In this document: positions 1 through 8,287 of the stretch, one piece after another
How the letters are laid out: each line of letters opens with the position of its first letter
Position numbering within the stretch: the stretch's first letter is position 1
DNA from: Flavobacterium microcysteis
GTDB taxonomy: Bacteria > Bacteroidota > Bacteroidia > Flavobacteriales > Flavobacteriaceae
Length of the DNA: 64,000 nucleotides
Reading direction: 5' to 3'
NCBI RefSeq assembly: GCF_006385255.1
Contig: NZ_VFJE01000056.1
Location: 960,067 to 1,024,066, forward strand
Made by a program: the position numbers and the translations under genes
The notes under the pieces: generated by a model
What the model saw: only the letters and a program-made list of their open reading frames with translations
Told to the model about the DNA's origin: nothing
Database searches by the model: none

Positions 1-1204
1 TTTTAGAAAGTTTAGTTTTAACTACGATTATTCCATTAACACCTCTATGTCCATAAAAACCCGTTGCCGAAGCATCTTTTAAAACAGTAATTTCTTTGAT
101 TTCGTTTGGATTGATGCTTTTGAAAGTTTCTTCATCTGCAGGCATACCATCAACAATATACAAAGGTTCATCATTGCCGTTGACTGACCCAACGCCTCTA
201 AGAATTATAGATGTATCTCCGTTTCTATAAGTCCTGTTACCTGAAGTGTTTGCTATATAACCATCATTAGAAGAATTTGGTGAAGCCAATGCCGCTTCTT
301 TTTTAGATCTACGTGTTGATTTATGAGCCTTTTCATCAACTATAGATACAGCGGCTGAGGATTTTGATCTTTTTGTAGCTGTATATCCTGTTACTATTAC
401 TTCGCTGAGCATTCCGGATTCTTCTGATAAGGCAATATCCAGTTTGGAATTGTCTTTAACGGGTGCAATTTTTGATTTATAGCCAACATAGGAGAAAGCC
501 AACTGTTCATTAGGATTAACCGCAATGCTATATTTTCCGTCAAAATCAGTCTGTGTTCCGCGGGTTGTTCCTTTGACAACAACATTCACGCCTGGCAATG
601 GCAATTGTTGGGCATCAACAACAGTTCCGGTAATAATTTTTTCTTTTGTAACCGGATCGATTTTAGTTTCGGTAACAACAATTCTTGTTTCTTCGAGCAG
701 TTCCGTTTTTGGTTCGGCTTGAGCTATTTCGGCAGTTTTTGTTGTAGTCTTACTTAGAACTTCTTCATCAGGGTCGAACTCGTCAGTGTCTTCTTTAATC
801 GCCACGGCATCATTTGTTTTGATATTGACAGCCTTACTTTTGATAATTCCAGATGTTTTAGTTTCTGTCTTTTCAGGTTTTGCAGTAACATTAGAATTAT
901 CAACAACAGCTTCTTTTTCAGAATTAGAAATTGTGTTTTCCTTTTCTTGGGTTACTACTGGGTGTTTTGGCGTGTCGATTGTATTTTCGTCTGTTTTTAG
1001 AAATTGGTATCCTAAAGAAAAGAATAAAAGAAATGAAGCAGCAATCCCAATTTTTTTCCAGAGTACTATTGTTCTTTTATCTTCTTTTTTATCCAGCTTT
1101 TCTTCAACACGAGCCCAGACTTTTTCCATAGCAGGAAAGTCTTTCGTTTCAGCCTTTTTGGAGGCGTCTTTGAATTGTTCGAATATTTTATCTTGATTTT
1201 CCAT
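1..1204 (-). CDS. Membrane-anchored anti-sigma-like protein with carboxypeptidase-regulatory and TonB plug domains (C-terminus outside window)
   Basis: The frame is open from the ATG at 1204 to the window edge (401 codons seen), so the C-terminus is missing. Residues 1 to about 48 are charged and without a signal peptide. One membrane segment follows at about 50-70 (IGIAASFLLFFSLGYQFL). After a Thr/Lys-rich linker comes a CarboxypepD_reg-like domain (ITGTVVDAQQLPLPGVNV, DFDGKYSI, SYVGYKS), then a TonB-receptor plug-like module (IILRGVGSVNG, PLYIVDGMP, EITVLKDASATGFYG, GVNGIIVVKT). It begins 2 nt after the ECF sigma stop, so the two are surely co-transcribed. I infer a cytoplasmic N-terminus that binds the sigma factor and a periplasmic sensor part. 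No barrel is visible before the edge. Confidence 0.8.
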   Translation of the reverse strand, partial: MENQDKIFEQFKDASKKAETKDFPAMEKVWARVEEKLDKKEDKRTIVLWKKIGIAASFLLFFSLGYQFLKTDENTIDTPKHPVVTQEKENTISNSEKEAVVDNSNVTAKPEKTETKTSGIIKSKAVNIKTNDAVAIKEDTDEFDPDEEVLSKTTTKTAEIAQAEPKTELLEETRIVVTETKIDPVTKEKIITGTVVDAQQLPLPGVNVVVKGTTRGTQTDFDGKYSIAVNPNEQLAFSYVGYKSKIAPVKDNSKLDIALSEESGMLSEVIVTGYTATKRSKSSAAVSIVDEKAHKSTRRSKKEAALASPNSSNDGYIANTSGNRTYRNGDTSIILRGVGSVNGNDEPLYIVDGMPADEETFKSINPNEIKEITVLKDASATGFYGHRGVNGIIVVKTKLSK

Positions 1205-1206
1205 CA

Positions 1207-1743
1207 CTATTTTGCTTTTTGATAATAAAGGTTATTGACCAGTTCTTTTAGTTTGGTCTTCGAGACATTCAGTTGTGATTTAGACGTTCCTTCTGAAATA
1301 TCAAGCATCTTGGCAATCTCTTTATGAGAATAGCCCTCAATGGCAAAAAGGTTAAAAATGGTTCGGCATCCTTCGGGAATAAAATTCAGCAGGTTGAGCA
1401 GATCTTCTTCCTCTAGATCGGTCGTGTGATTTGTAATCGGCTGTGAAATGATTTTCACATCGTCAAGATACATGTTAAAGTTGATGTTTTTCTTGAGCGA
1501 CAGTAAGCATTGATTGACCGCAATCTTTCTGGCCCAGGCTTCAAAAGCCCGAACTTCCTTCAATTGATCGATTTTCGTAAAAATAGTGTAGAAAGCATCG
1601 GCCAACGCTTCTTCTATTTCTTCCTCTTTCTTTAGGTACCGCTTGCAAGTCCGGTACAGCTTCGGAGCCAAAAGCTCATACACCTGACGCTGTGCGTCCC
1701 GTTGCATTTTTCTGCAGGCTGTAATTAGTTTTTCGTCTATCAC
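1207..1743 (-). CDS. ECF-type RNA polymerase sigma factor, sigma-70 family
   Basis: This 178-aa protein has the size and two-part build of an ECF sigma factor. Region 2 lies at about residues 20-90 and includes a typical helix (FEAWARKIAVNQCL). Region 4 lies at about 115-170 with a helix-turn-helix (GYSHKEIAKMLDISEGTSKS). It should direct RNA polymerase to a small regulon. The next gene on the same strand, 2 nt downstream, encodes a single-pass membrane protein that is the likely anti-sigma factor. The ATG at 1743 is used. The target genes cannot be told from this window. Confidence 0.93.
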   Translation of the reverse strand: MIDEKLITACRKMQRDAQRQVYELLAPKLYRTCKRYLKKEEEIEEALADAFYTIFTKIDQLKEVRAFEAWARKIAVNQCLLSLKKNINFNMYLDDVKIISQPITNHTTDLEEEDLLNLLNFIPEGCRTIFNLFAIEGYSHKEIAKMLDISEGTSKSQLNVSKTKLKELVNNLYYQKAK

Positions 1744-1808
1744 AATAAATGTCTTTCCTGTATAGAGAGAGAAAAAGATAAAAAGGTTGGGATGGGTGGG
1801 GGAAAAAT

Positions 1809-1895
1809 TTAAGATTTTTTGATTTATGATTTAGGTTGGACATAAATCTAAAATCATAAATCCCAAATCTCAAATCAAAAATCAAAAATCTCAAA
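1809..1895. repeat. Degenerate AAATC-type short-period array
   Basis: The top strand repeats AAATC every 7-9 bases (aaatctaaaatcataaatc and so on). The first part (1809-1832) carries the motif on the other strand, so it could fold back on the rest. The array ends exactly at the stop codon of the minus-strand gene at 1896. Similar arrays occur at five other places in the window. Confidence 0.75.
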
Positions 1896-2741
1896 TCATT
1901 TATCCAACGTAAGCTTATATATATCCGACTTCAAGTCATCGTTGTCTTTGTCTTCGCAAAGTAAAAATTCGATTGTCTTGTCATTTTCTTTGTAAATCGT
2001 AAGTCCTTCAAATTTATGGGTGTCGGTTATCTTTTGGGTAAAATCGATTTTCATCTTCTCGATGTCCAGTCTGCCGATAAACGTTCCGAGAACCGCTCCG
2101 TCATCATAGGTTGACTTGGTGTTCTCGACAGTTGCTAGAAAATAAATTTTTCCATCAACACGAACGGCATCTGTAAAAGAACTCTGTATTCCTTTTATTT
2201 TGGGTAGTTTATAGGAATTATACAAAACAGAAAAATCGTCGGTCAGGTTATTTCCGCCAATGGTGAAAATTCCGTTTTTACCAGAAGCGCCATTGCCTCG
2301 GTTAAAAAGAAACCAGTTTTCGCCATTATAAACAACACCTTCAATGTTGAAATCTTCCGGTTTTGTATTCCCAAAACTTTGCATGACCAGATAAAGGTCG
2401 GTCACATCTGTTTCTTTGATTTTTTCTTTTTTATCCGCATCAAAATGAATCATCTTGTTTCGGTTTTCAGTAGAGCCGGAACCAAAAATATAGCAATCTT
2501 CTCCAAATCCGGCAATGGATTCGAAATCGGGTTTTTGAGCTTTTGGGATGTTTTCTGTTGGTACGCCAGCTGCTGTTTCTATTATTTTATGTGATTCAAG
2601 GTTTTTGCTATCGATATGGTATTCATAAAGTACGCTGCTATTGTCGGAAATTATAAAGAGAGAATTGTCTCTGAAAACCAATCCGGAAGCAGAACCGATT
2701 CCGATAATCTGAAATAATAATTCAAGCTGAAATTTTTGCAT
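1896..2741 (-). CDS. Predicted beta-propeller protein, DUF6929-like
   Basis: The predicted product is 281 aa from the ATG at 2741 (MQKFQLELLF). An upstream in-frame extension of 22 codons is possible but looks like leader sequence. The protein has regularly spaced beta-rich units with recurring I/F-aromatic and DG/GN turns (GLVFRDNSLFIISDNSSVLY, YNGENWFLFNRGNG, VDGKIYFLAT), as in beta-propellers. The pattern resembles a Bacteroidota family I recall as DUF6929, but that name is from memory. There is no clear signal peptide at the chosen start, and function is unknown. It lies downstream of no obvious partner and shares no operon with the PPK2 gene, which diverges from it. Confidence 0.6.
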   Translation of the reverse strand: MQKFQLELLFQIIGIGSASGLVFRDNSLFIISDNSSVLYEYHIDSKNLESHKIIETAAGVPTENIPKAQKPDFESIAGFGEDCYIFGSGSTENRNKMIHFDADKKEKIKETDVTDLYLVMQSFGNTKPEDFNIEGVVYNGENWFLFNRGNGASGKNGIFTIGGNNLTDDFSVLYNSYKLPKIKGIQSSFTDAVRVDGKIYFLATVENTKSTYDDGAVLGTFIGRLDIEKMKIDFTQKITDTHKFEGLTIYKENDKTIEFLLCEDKDNDDLKSDIYKLTLDK

Positions 2742-2849
2742 GGTATGTGTTTCTTTGAAGAAGTATTGAAAATGTAGTTTGGAAATAAATTTAAAGTTAG
2801 AACGCAAATTCTTAGGATAAATATATACATTTATGTAAAATAATATCCT

Positions 2850-3731
2850 ATGAAAACGATAAATACGGACGATTTCAAAATTACCGGTCCAATAAAACTA
2901 TCCGACCTGCCTACATTGATAGACCTAAAAGCTAAAAATGACGAAGTAAAGGACGCCTTGAATGAAACTCGTGAAGCGTTAAGCGATTTGCAGGATAAGA
3001 TGTATGCGCACAACCGCTATAGTGTCTTGATTTGCCTTCAGGGAATGGATACTTCTGGCAAAGACAGCCTTATTCGTGAAGTTTTTAGAGAATTTAATCC
3101 AAGAGGAGTAGTGGTGCATAGTTTTAAAACTCCCAATTCAACCGAACTGGAGCATGATTATTTGTGGAGGCATTATCTGGCCTTGCCTGAAAAAGGAAAA
3201 TTTGCCGTGTTTAACAGGACACATTATGAAAATGTTTTGGTCACGCGAGTTCATCCGGAATACATCTTAAATGAAAACCTGCCGGGAATTGAGAAGGTTG
3301 AAGATATTCCAAAGGATTTTTGGAAAAAAAGAATGAAGCAAATTGCCAATTTTGAAAGTCATATCGCTGAAAACGGAACTATTGTGTTGAAGTTTTTCCT
3401 GTATTTGAGCAAAGAAGAACAGAGACAGCGCCTTTTAAGACGACTCGAAAAAGAAAAGCACAATTGGAAATTTTCGCCTGGTGACTTAAAAGAAAGAGGT
3501 TTCTGGCACGATTACCACCATTATTATGAAGAAGCTATTAATGCAACTTCTCAGGAAAAAGCACCCTGGTATGTGATACCTGCAGATGATAAAGATGCTT
3601 GTCGTTTACTTCTGGCAAAAGCAATTTGGGATGTGCTGTCAAAATACAAAGACATAAAATATCCTGAACTGGATGATAAAATCAAAGACAATATGTCGTT
3701 TTATAAAAACGAGTTGAATAATGAGAAATAA
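2850..3731 (+). CDS. ppk2: Polyphosphate kinase 2 family protein (polyphosphate:nucleotide phosphotransferase)
   Basis: This 293-aa single-domain PPK2 carries the Walker A variant GMDTSGKDS at about residues 64-72. It also has the family segments FNRTHYENVLVTRVHPE (about 122-138) and a basic lid RQRLLRRLEKEKHNWKFSPGDL (split here as RQRLLRRLEKEKHNW and KFSPGDL), followed by WHDYHHYYEEAI and APWYVIPADDK. Such enzymes move phosphate between polyphosphate and nucleotides. Whether this one prefers NMP or NDP cannot be read safely from the sequence. It is cytosolic and monocistronic, and is closed by the bidirectional hairpin just after its stop. Confidence 0.92.
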   Translation: MKTINTDDFKITGPIKLSDLPTLIDLKAKNDEVKDALNETREALSDLQDKMYAHNRYSVLICLQGMDTSGKDSLIREVFREFNPRGVVVHSFKTPNSTELEHDYLWRHYLALPEKGKFAVFNRTHYENVLVTRVHPEYILNENLPGIEKVEDIPKDFWKKRMKQIANFESHIAENGTIVLKFFLYLSKEEQRQRLLRRLEKEKHNWKFSPGDLKERGFWHDYHHYYEEAINATSQEKAPWYVIPADDKDACRLLLAKAIWDVLSKYKDIKYPELDDKIKDNMSFYKNELNNEK

Positions 3732-3761
3732 AAAAAGCCTTGGATTTTCCAAGGCTTTTTT
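3732..3761. terminator. Bidirectional terminator between PPK2 and the beta-barrel gene
   Basis: GCCTTGGA (3737-3744) pairs with TCCAAGGC (3748-3755), with A-run and T-run on the two sides. It lies between convergent genes and can serve both. Confidence 0.9.
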
Positions 3762-3771
3762 AGTATAAGAA

Positions 3772-4317
3772 TTAAAGTCTAAATCCGTACGCCAGACGTA
3801 AGGCCAGCTGTCCGACTCCTTCGCCATTTTCCCTTGGGAAATCATTGTAATATTCGTAGCGAATACTGGCGTCAAAATATTTGTTAGCATACCCAATTCC
3901 TGGTGCTAACAACAAACTGGTTGTGTTATAATCGTTAGTTACTGGGATGGCAGCTCCTAGCTCACCAAGCACATAAAAACGATTTTCCCATACAAAAGCT
4001 TTGAAACCGGCTTTGGCAGGAATGAATCCTAAATCGGGAATGTCATCTCCGATAAATAAATTGGTAAATCCGGTAGTAAACGTAATTGAATACCGTTGAT
4101 TCAGGTCATACTGAATTCTGGCATCGGCACCTAATGAGAAATCATAAGGATCATCAAAAATAAAACCTCCATTAATTCCAAATCCTAAACGAAACCCTTG
4201 GTCATAATTTTCGGTAGCGCCAATTGCAGAAGTGGTTTCCTGGGCTGACATAGTCGCTGTCGTTAGAACCGTAAAGCAAAGTACAAATAAGCCGGTGATT
4301 GATTTCAAATTTTTCAT
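3772..4317 (-). CDS. Predicted outer-membrane beta-barrel protein
   Basis: The protein has 181 aa. A Sec signal peptide covers residues 1 to about 25 and ends at MSAQ. The rest alternates hydrophobic and polar residues with aromatic girdles and Gly-rich turns (RLGFGINGGFIFDDP, FDASIRYEYYNDF), and it ends in an aromatic-containing strand (LALRLAYGFRL). This is typical of small 8-stranded outer-membrane barrels of Bacteroidota. Ligand and function are unknown. It stands alone, convergent with the PPK2 gene. Confidence 0.8.
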   Translation of the reverse strand: MKNLKSITGLFVLCFTVLTTATMSAQETTSAIGATENYDQGFRLGFGINGGFIFDDPYDFSLGADARIQYDLNQRYSITFTTGFTNLFIGDDIPDLGFIPAKAGFKAFVWENRFYVLGELGAAIPVTNDYNTTSLLLAPGIGYANKYFDASIRYEYYNDFPRENGEGVGQLALRLAYGFRL

Positions 4318-4511
4318 AGATCAGGTTTTTAAAAGTTATTACTATAAATTTAACAATAATAACGCCAACCTCCTATATGTTAATTTTTAAAGTATTGTTA
4401 AAAGGTCAATAAGCTGATAAGGCTTTGATAGCAAGTGAATTGTTGTATTTATGGTGTTTTGCTTAAAAAATTTAAATATTTTTAAAAGTGTGGAATTCAT
4501 GGATATGGTGC

Positions 4512-4519
4512 TATCTTTG
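4512..4519 (+). promoter_or_regulatory. Bacteroidota -7 element for the MATE gene
   Basis: TATCTTTG matches TAnnTTTG and sits about 22 nt before the GTG at 4542. The longer open frame from 4488 begins upstream of this element, which argues against that start. Confidence 0.6.
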
Positions 4520-4541
4520 CCACACAATTTTCTACACAATC

Positions 4542-5939
4542 GTGAACTTACATCAATACACCAAAGAGTTTTCATATAACCTGAAATTAGCCTACCCGAT
4601 TATTCTGGGTATGCTTGGACATACATTAATCGGAATTGTCGACAATATCATGGTCGGCAAGCTGGGCGCTACAGAATTGGCAGCAGTTTCATTAGGGAAT
4701 AGCTTTATTTATGTGGCTATATCGCTAGGTATTGGCTTTTCTACGGCCATAACTCCAATTATTGCACAGGCTGATGCCGAAAAAGACACTTTAAAAATCA
4801 GGTCTGCTTTTCATCATGGATTGTTTTTATGTGCCATACTGGGCTTTACGCTGTTCGGGGTAATTGTGCTTGCCAAACCGTTGATGTATTATATGGGACA
4901 GCCGGAAGAGGTTATCGTTTTGGCAAAGCCTTATATTGATTGGGTTGCTTTTTCATTGATACCATTAGTTGTATATCAAGGATATAAACAGTTTGCAGAT
5001 GGACTTTCCATGACGAAATATTCCATGTATGCAATTATTATGGCCAATGTAGTACACGTCATATTAAACTATTTTCTGATATATGGAATCTGGATTTTCC
5101 CAAAAATGGGCATTATTGGTGCTGCTTTGGGAACAGTAATATCAAGGCTTATGATGCTTGCTTTTATGCACCTGATTTTGTCTAAGAATAAAAAACTGAC
5201 AGCCTATTTCCAGAACTTCAGTTTCCAGGAAATCAAAAAGACAATGCTAAAGAAGATTGTGAGCCTGGGACTTCCTTCTGCTTTACAGATGTTTTTTGAA
5301 GTTGCACTTTTTACATCAGCAATATGGCTTTCAGGTTCGTTGGGCAAAAACAGCCAGGCGGCTAATCAAATTGCGTTAAGTTTGGCGTCGGCTACGTTTA
5401 TGTTTGCCATGGGATTGAGTGTTACGGCAATGATTCGTGTGAGTAACCAGAAAGGACTAAAAGATTATAAAAAGCTAATTATTGTAGCCCGATCTATCTT
5501 CCTTCTGGCAATCATTATTGAAATCATTTTTGCGATCTGTTTTGTGCTTTTCCACCAATACCTGCCACATCTGTTCCTTAATATGGAGAAGAATGCTTTG
5601 GTCATAGATAATGAAGAAGTAATAACTATAGCTTCGCAGCTGCTTATTGTTGCTGCTGTGTTCCAGATTTCAGATGGACTTCAAGTAGTTGTGTTAGGAG
5701 CTTTAAGAGGACTTCAGGATGTCAAAATCCCGATGTATATTACATTTGCGGCCTATTGGGTTGTAGGATTTCCAATTTCGTACTATTTAGGGAAACATAC
5801 CGACCTCAAGGCAACCGGAATTTGGATAGGTCTTTTGGCAGGTTTGACAGTTGCAGCGGTATTTTTGTATATTCGCTTTAATTATCTCACAAAAAAATCG
5901 ATAAAAGACGCAGATACAGCTGTCGAAACAGCAATCTAA
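4542..5939 (+). CDS. MATE family efflux transporter
   Basis: The predicted product is 465 aa from the GTG at 4542 (VNLHQYTKEF). The frame continues upstream to 4488, but that part lies ahead of a -7 element at 4512-4519 and is not membrane-like. The sequence shows the twelve-helix MATE layout in two halves. The first half opens with IILGMLGHTLIGIVDNIMVG, which matches the family N-terminus. MATE proteins export cationic or aromatic compounds in exchange for Na+ or H+; the substrate here is unknown. The gene is followed directly by an AAATC-type array and a small acidic gene on the same strand. Confidence 0.9.
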   Translation: MNLHQYTKEFSYNLKLAYPIILGMLGHTLIGIVDNIMVGKLGATELAAVSLGNSFIYVAISLGIGFSTAITPIIAQADAEKDTLKIRSAFHHGLFLCAILGFTLFGVIVLAKPLMYYMGQPEEVIVLAKPYIDWVAFSLIPLVVYQGYKQFADGLSMTKYSMYAIIMANVVHVILNYFLIYGIWIFPKMGIIGAALGTVISRLMMLAFMHLILSKNKKLTAYFQNFSFQEIKKTMLKKIVSLGLPSALQMFFEVALFTSAIWLSGSLGKNSQAANQIALSLASATFMFAMGLSVTAMIRVSNQKGLKDYKKLIIVARSIFLLAIIIEIIFAICFVLFHQYLPHLFLNMEKNALVIDNEEVITIASQLLIVAAVFQISDGLQVVVLGALRGLQDVKIPMYITFAAYWVVGFPISYYLGKHTDLKATGIWIGLLAGLTVAAVFLYIRFNYLTKKSIKDADTAVETAI

Positions 5940-5981
5940 AATCATAAATCATAAATCAGCAATCAAAAACCATAAATCCAA
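5940..5981. repeat. Short AAATC-type array between MATE and a small gene
   Basis: AAATCATAAATCATAAATC and degenerate units begin immediately after the MATE stop codon at 5939. It is the only one of the six such arrays that abuts the stop of a plus-strand gene. Confidence 0.7.
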
Positions 5982-5986
5982 ATAAT

Positions 5987-6214
5987 ATGGAATTACCAAA
6001 ATTTTTATTAGGCGACAATACCGACTTTCCAGAGGATATTTTTATTATCCACATGGATTACCCAAGATTTATTATCAACCTGAAAGATGATGAGGTTGAA
6101 TTTCTGGAAGAAGCTGAAGACCTTGACGAAGGCGAACTAAATCAGGTAATGGAAGCTTTGATTACAGAAGCAAATGAATTTTACGATAGGGAAGTGGGGA
6201 GATACGAAGAATAG
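5987..6214 (+). CDS. Small acidic protein of unknown function
   Basis: The protein has 75 aa, is very acidic and lacks a signal peptide or membrane segment. It opens with MELPKFLLGDNTDFPEDIF and contains an acidic helix (DDEVEFLEEAEDLDEGELNQ). The even codon pattern and intact frame suggest a real cytosolic gene. I recognise the style as a conserved flavobacterial small protein, but no function is known to me. It may be read through from the MATE gene, 47 nt upstream. Confidence 0.7.
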   Translation: MELPKFLLGDNTDFPEDIFIIHMDYPRFIINLKDDEVEFLEEAEDLDEGELNQVMEALITEANEFYDREVGRYEE

Positions 6215-6259
6215 TTGATAGTTTATAGTGGATAGTTGGTAGTGGATAGTTTATAGTTT
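6215..6259. repeat. GATAGT-type short-period array after the small acidic gene
   Basis: Units such as TTGATAGT, TTATAGT and GGATAGT repeat from the stop codon at 6214. The same family recurs at 63671-63820. There is no coding potential. Confidence 0.7.
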
Positions 6260-6311
6260 TGGGAGCTTGGTATAAAATATGTTAGGTTAAAAAATATAGT
6301 ATAATAGCATC

Positions 6312-6398
6312 CAAAATCATAAATCACAAATCAAAAATCACAAATCAAAAATCACAAATCTAAAATCAGAGATCTAAAATCTAAAATCAAAAATCTGC
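6312..6398. repeat. AAATC-type short-period array downstream of meaB
   Basis: About a dozen units of AAATCA, AAAATCA and AAATCTA run to within 4 nt of the meaB stop codon (6402). Together with the preceding GATAGT array they fill most of the gap 6215-6401 between two convergent genes. Confidence 0.8.
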
Positions 6399-6401
6399 CA
6401 T

Positions 6402-7487
6402 CTACCTAAAGTATTTTTCCAATAAAATAGAGGCGGCTGCAAACGGTGAAATTTCATTGTCATGCACCGCTTTTTTATTTTCCTCTAATAGATTTTTTAT
6501 TTCCGGATGCTCAAAAAAGTGATTTTTTAGCTGTTCGTTGATGGTTTCCAAAAGCCAATGCTGGTTTTGGTCTTTTCTTCTTTCCGAAAAGTAACCGTTG
6601 TCTTTTGTTAGTATAAGATATTCTGAAATCATTTCCCAGATTTCTGCAATACCGTCATGAGTGATGGCGCTGCAGGTTGTGACTTTGGGCTGCCATCCTG
6701 AGCTTTTTGGAGGAAAAAGGTGCAATGCCCTATTAAATTCGGTTTTAGCCATCCTGGCTTTCTTGATGTTGTCACCATCGGCTTTGTTGATGACTATAGC
6801 ATCGGCCATTTCCATAATGCCTCGCTTGATTCCTTGAAGTTCATCTCCGGCTCCCGATATTTTCAAGAGTAGGAAGAAATCAACCATACTATGAACAGCT
6901 GTTTCACTTTGTCCAACACCTACAGTTTCAATAATGATGGTGTCAAATCCGCAGGCTTCACATAAGATGATGGTTTCCCTTGTTTTTCGGGCAACGCCAC
7001 CAAGTGTTTCTCCGGATGCAGAAGGCCTGATATAGGCATTTTCATCTTTAACCAATTCTTCCATACGGGTTTTATCGCCTAAAATGCTTCCGTGTGAAAT
7101 GGTACTGCTAGGATCAACAGCCAATACAGCTACTTTTTTACCGAATGCAGTTAGAAAGCGGCCAAAAGCTTCGATAAACGTACTTTTTCCAACGCCTGGA
7201 ACTCCTGTAATTCCGATTCGCACAGAATTATTGGAATAGGGAAGGCAGGCCTGGATGATTTCATTGGCTTTTTCAAGATGTTTGGGCTGGGTGCTTTCAA
7301 CCAAAGTTATGGCACGACTCAGGGAAATTTTATCTCCTTTTAAGATTCCATCGATTAATTCTTGCGCAGAAGGCTGTTGCTTTCGGAATTGTATGATTTG
7401 GGCAACTGAATTTTTACCAATACTTTCGGGTTGGCTGATTCCTTCTTTTTCTTTTAGCGCAGATTTATGTGGACTGGATTTAGACAC
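6402..7487 (-). CDS. meaB: MeaB/ArgK family GTPase, methylmalonyl-CoA mutase chaperone
   Basis: The G3E-type GTPase carries Walker A GVPGVGKST, the base-recognition motif NKAD, and family segments AVDPSSTISHGSILGDKTRM, ETVGVGQSE and SGAGDELQGIKRG. MeaB loads and protects the adenosylcobalamin-dependent methylmalonyl-CoA mutase. No mutase gene is in this window, though a PduO-type adenosyltransferase lies at 42.8 kb. There is no ATG in frame before Walker A. I choose the GTG at 7487 (361 aa). The longer frame to a TTG at 7535 starts inside a terminator hairpin, and its hydrophobic extension would be odd for a cytosolic GTPase. Confidence 0.93.
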   Translation of the reverse strand: MSKSSPHKSALKEKEGISQPESIGKNSVAQIIQFRKQQPSAQELIDGILKGDKISLSRAITLVESTQPKHLEKANEIIQACLPYSNNSVRIGITGVPGVGKSTFIEAFGRFLTAFGKKVAVLAVDPSSTISHGSILGDKTRMEELVKDENAYIRPSASGETLGGVARKTRETIILCEACGFDTIIIETVGVGQSETAVHSMVDFFLLLKISGAGDELQGIKRGIMEMADAIVINKADGDNIKKARMAKTEFNRALHLFPPKSSGWQPKVTTCSAITHDGIAEIWEMISEYLILTKDNGYFSERRKDQNQHWLLETINEQLKNHFFEHPEIKNLLEENKKAVHDNEISPFAAASILLEKYFR

Positions 7488-7521
7488 GATAGCGGTTTTG
7501 AGAAGTAAAAGTAATGAAAAC

Positions 7522-7563
7522 AAAAACAGTTTCAAAAAGCCGTTGCTTAAAGAAACTGTTTTT
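7522..7563 (-). terminator. Terminator hairpin after the NAD(P)-binding gene
   Basis: AAAAACAGTTTC (7522-7533) pairs with GAAACTGTTTTT (7552-7563) around an 18-nt loop. It follows the stop of the minus-strand gene at 7585 and rules out a meaB start at 7535. Confidence 0.8.
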
Positions 7564-7584
7564 AGTTATTGGATGGCCCTTTTA

Positions 7585-8232
7585 TTAATAAGCAGCTGTA
7601 AATCGGACTTGGTGGTGTCTTGGTGTTTCAACCTCATCAGCGATGACTACAGCCAGGTCTTCTGCAGATAAGATACTTCTTTGATTTTCATCAAAAACAG
7701 GATTGTCTAAACCAAGACGGTAGTTTCCGGTTCTTCCGGTCGTAATTCCCTGGTGCATTTCAAAAGCCGGGCTGAAAAAAGCCCAATCCAGTTCTTTTTC
7801 TTCTTTTAGTAGGTTCAGATAATCTCTGGCTGCACTTGCTCCAGCGTAATATTCTTTTGGAAAGTCAGGCGTATCTACAGCTTGTAGTCCCGGAGCAACA
7901 AACAAGCTTCCCGCACCTCCAATAGTTATATACCTTTTTACACCAGAAAGTTTCACAGCTTCCTGAATTGCTTTTGAGCCAGCAATAAAATCCTCATAGA
8001 TGTTTGGGTTTGTCCATCCGGGATTATAGGCACTCACAACTGCATCATGTCCTTTTAGGGTTTGAGCCAGTTCTTGTGTATTGAATATGTCAGTAGCAAC
8101 ATATTTCACATTCTGGAGGTCAGTATTTTTCTCACTTCTTGAAATTGCTGTTATTTCATGATGGCGGTTTGCCAGTTCAGCGGTAATTTTTGAGCCCACA
8201 AATCCTGTGGCTCCAATAATTGCGATTTTCAT
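7585..8232 (-). CDS. NAD(P)-binding oxidoreductase of the atypical SDR (NmrA-like/YwnB-like) type
   Basis: This 215-aa protein has an N-terminal Rossmann motif GATGFVGSKI (residues 7-16). It continues with HDAVVSAYNP, YITIGGAGSLFV and a C-terminal region, DNPVFDENQRSILSAEDLAV, seen in small NAD(P)H-binding reductases such as B. subtilis YwnB. There is no signal peptide and the substrate is unknown. It lies 55 nt downstream of an Rrf2 regulator gene, and the gap holds an inverted repeat nearly identical to the one before the regulator. Control by that regulator is therefore likely. A terminator closes the gene. Confidence 0.88.
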   Translation of the reverse strand: MKIAIIGATGFVGSKITAELANRHHEITAISRSEKNTDLQNVKYVATDIFNTQELAQTLKGHDAVVSAYNPGWTNPNIYEDFIAGSKAIQEAVKLSGVKRYITIGGAGSLFVAPGLQAVDTPDFPKEYYAGASAARDYLNLLKEEKELDWAFFSPAFEMHQGITTGRTGNYRLGLDNPVFDENQRSILSAEDLAVVIADEVETPRHHQVRFTAAY

Positions 8233-8249
8233 AGTTATATCTATTTAAT

Positions 8250-8268
8250 GGTAATAAAAAATGTTACA
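8250..8268 (-). promoter_or_regulatory. Putative Rrf2 operator before the NAD(P)-binding gene
   Basis: The site GGTAA-TAAAAAATG-TTACA lies 18 nt before the start codon at 8232. It differs at only two positions from the 19-bp site at 8698-8716 before the regulator gene. Confidence 0.7.
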
Positions 8269-8287
8269 GTTTAGGGTAAAAAAATAG

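Noticed and set aside
1676..1894. A 72-codon minus-strand frame reading RFLIFDLRFGIYDFRF
   Set aside because: It is produced by translating the AAATC-type array and overlaps the sigma factor start.
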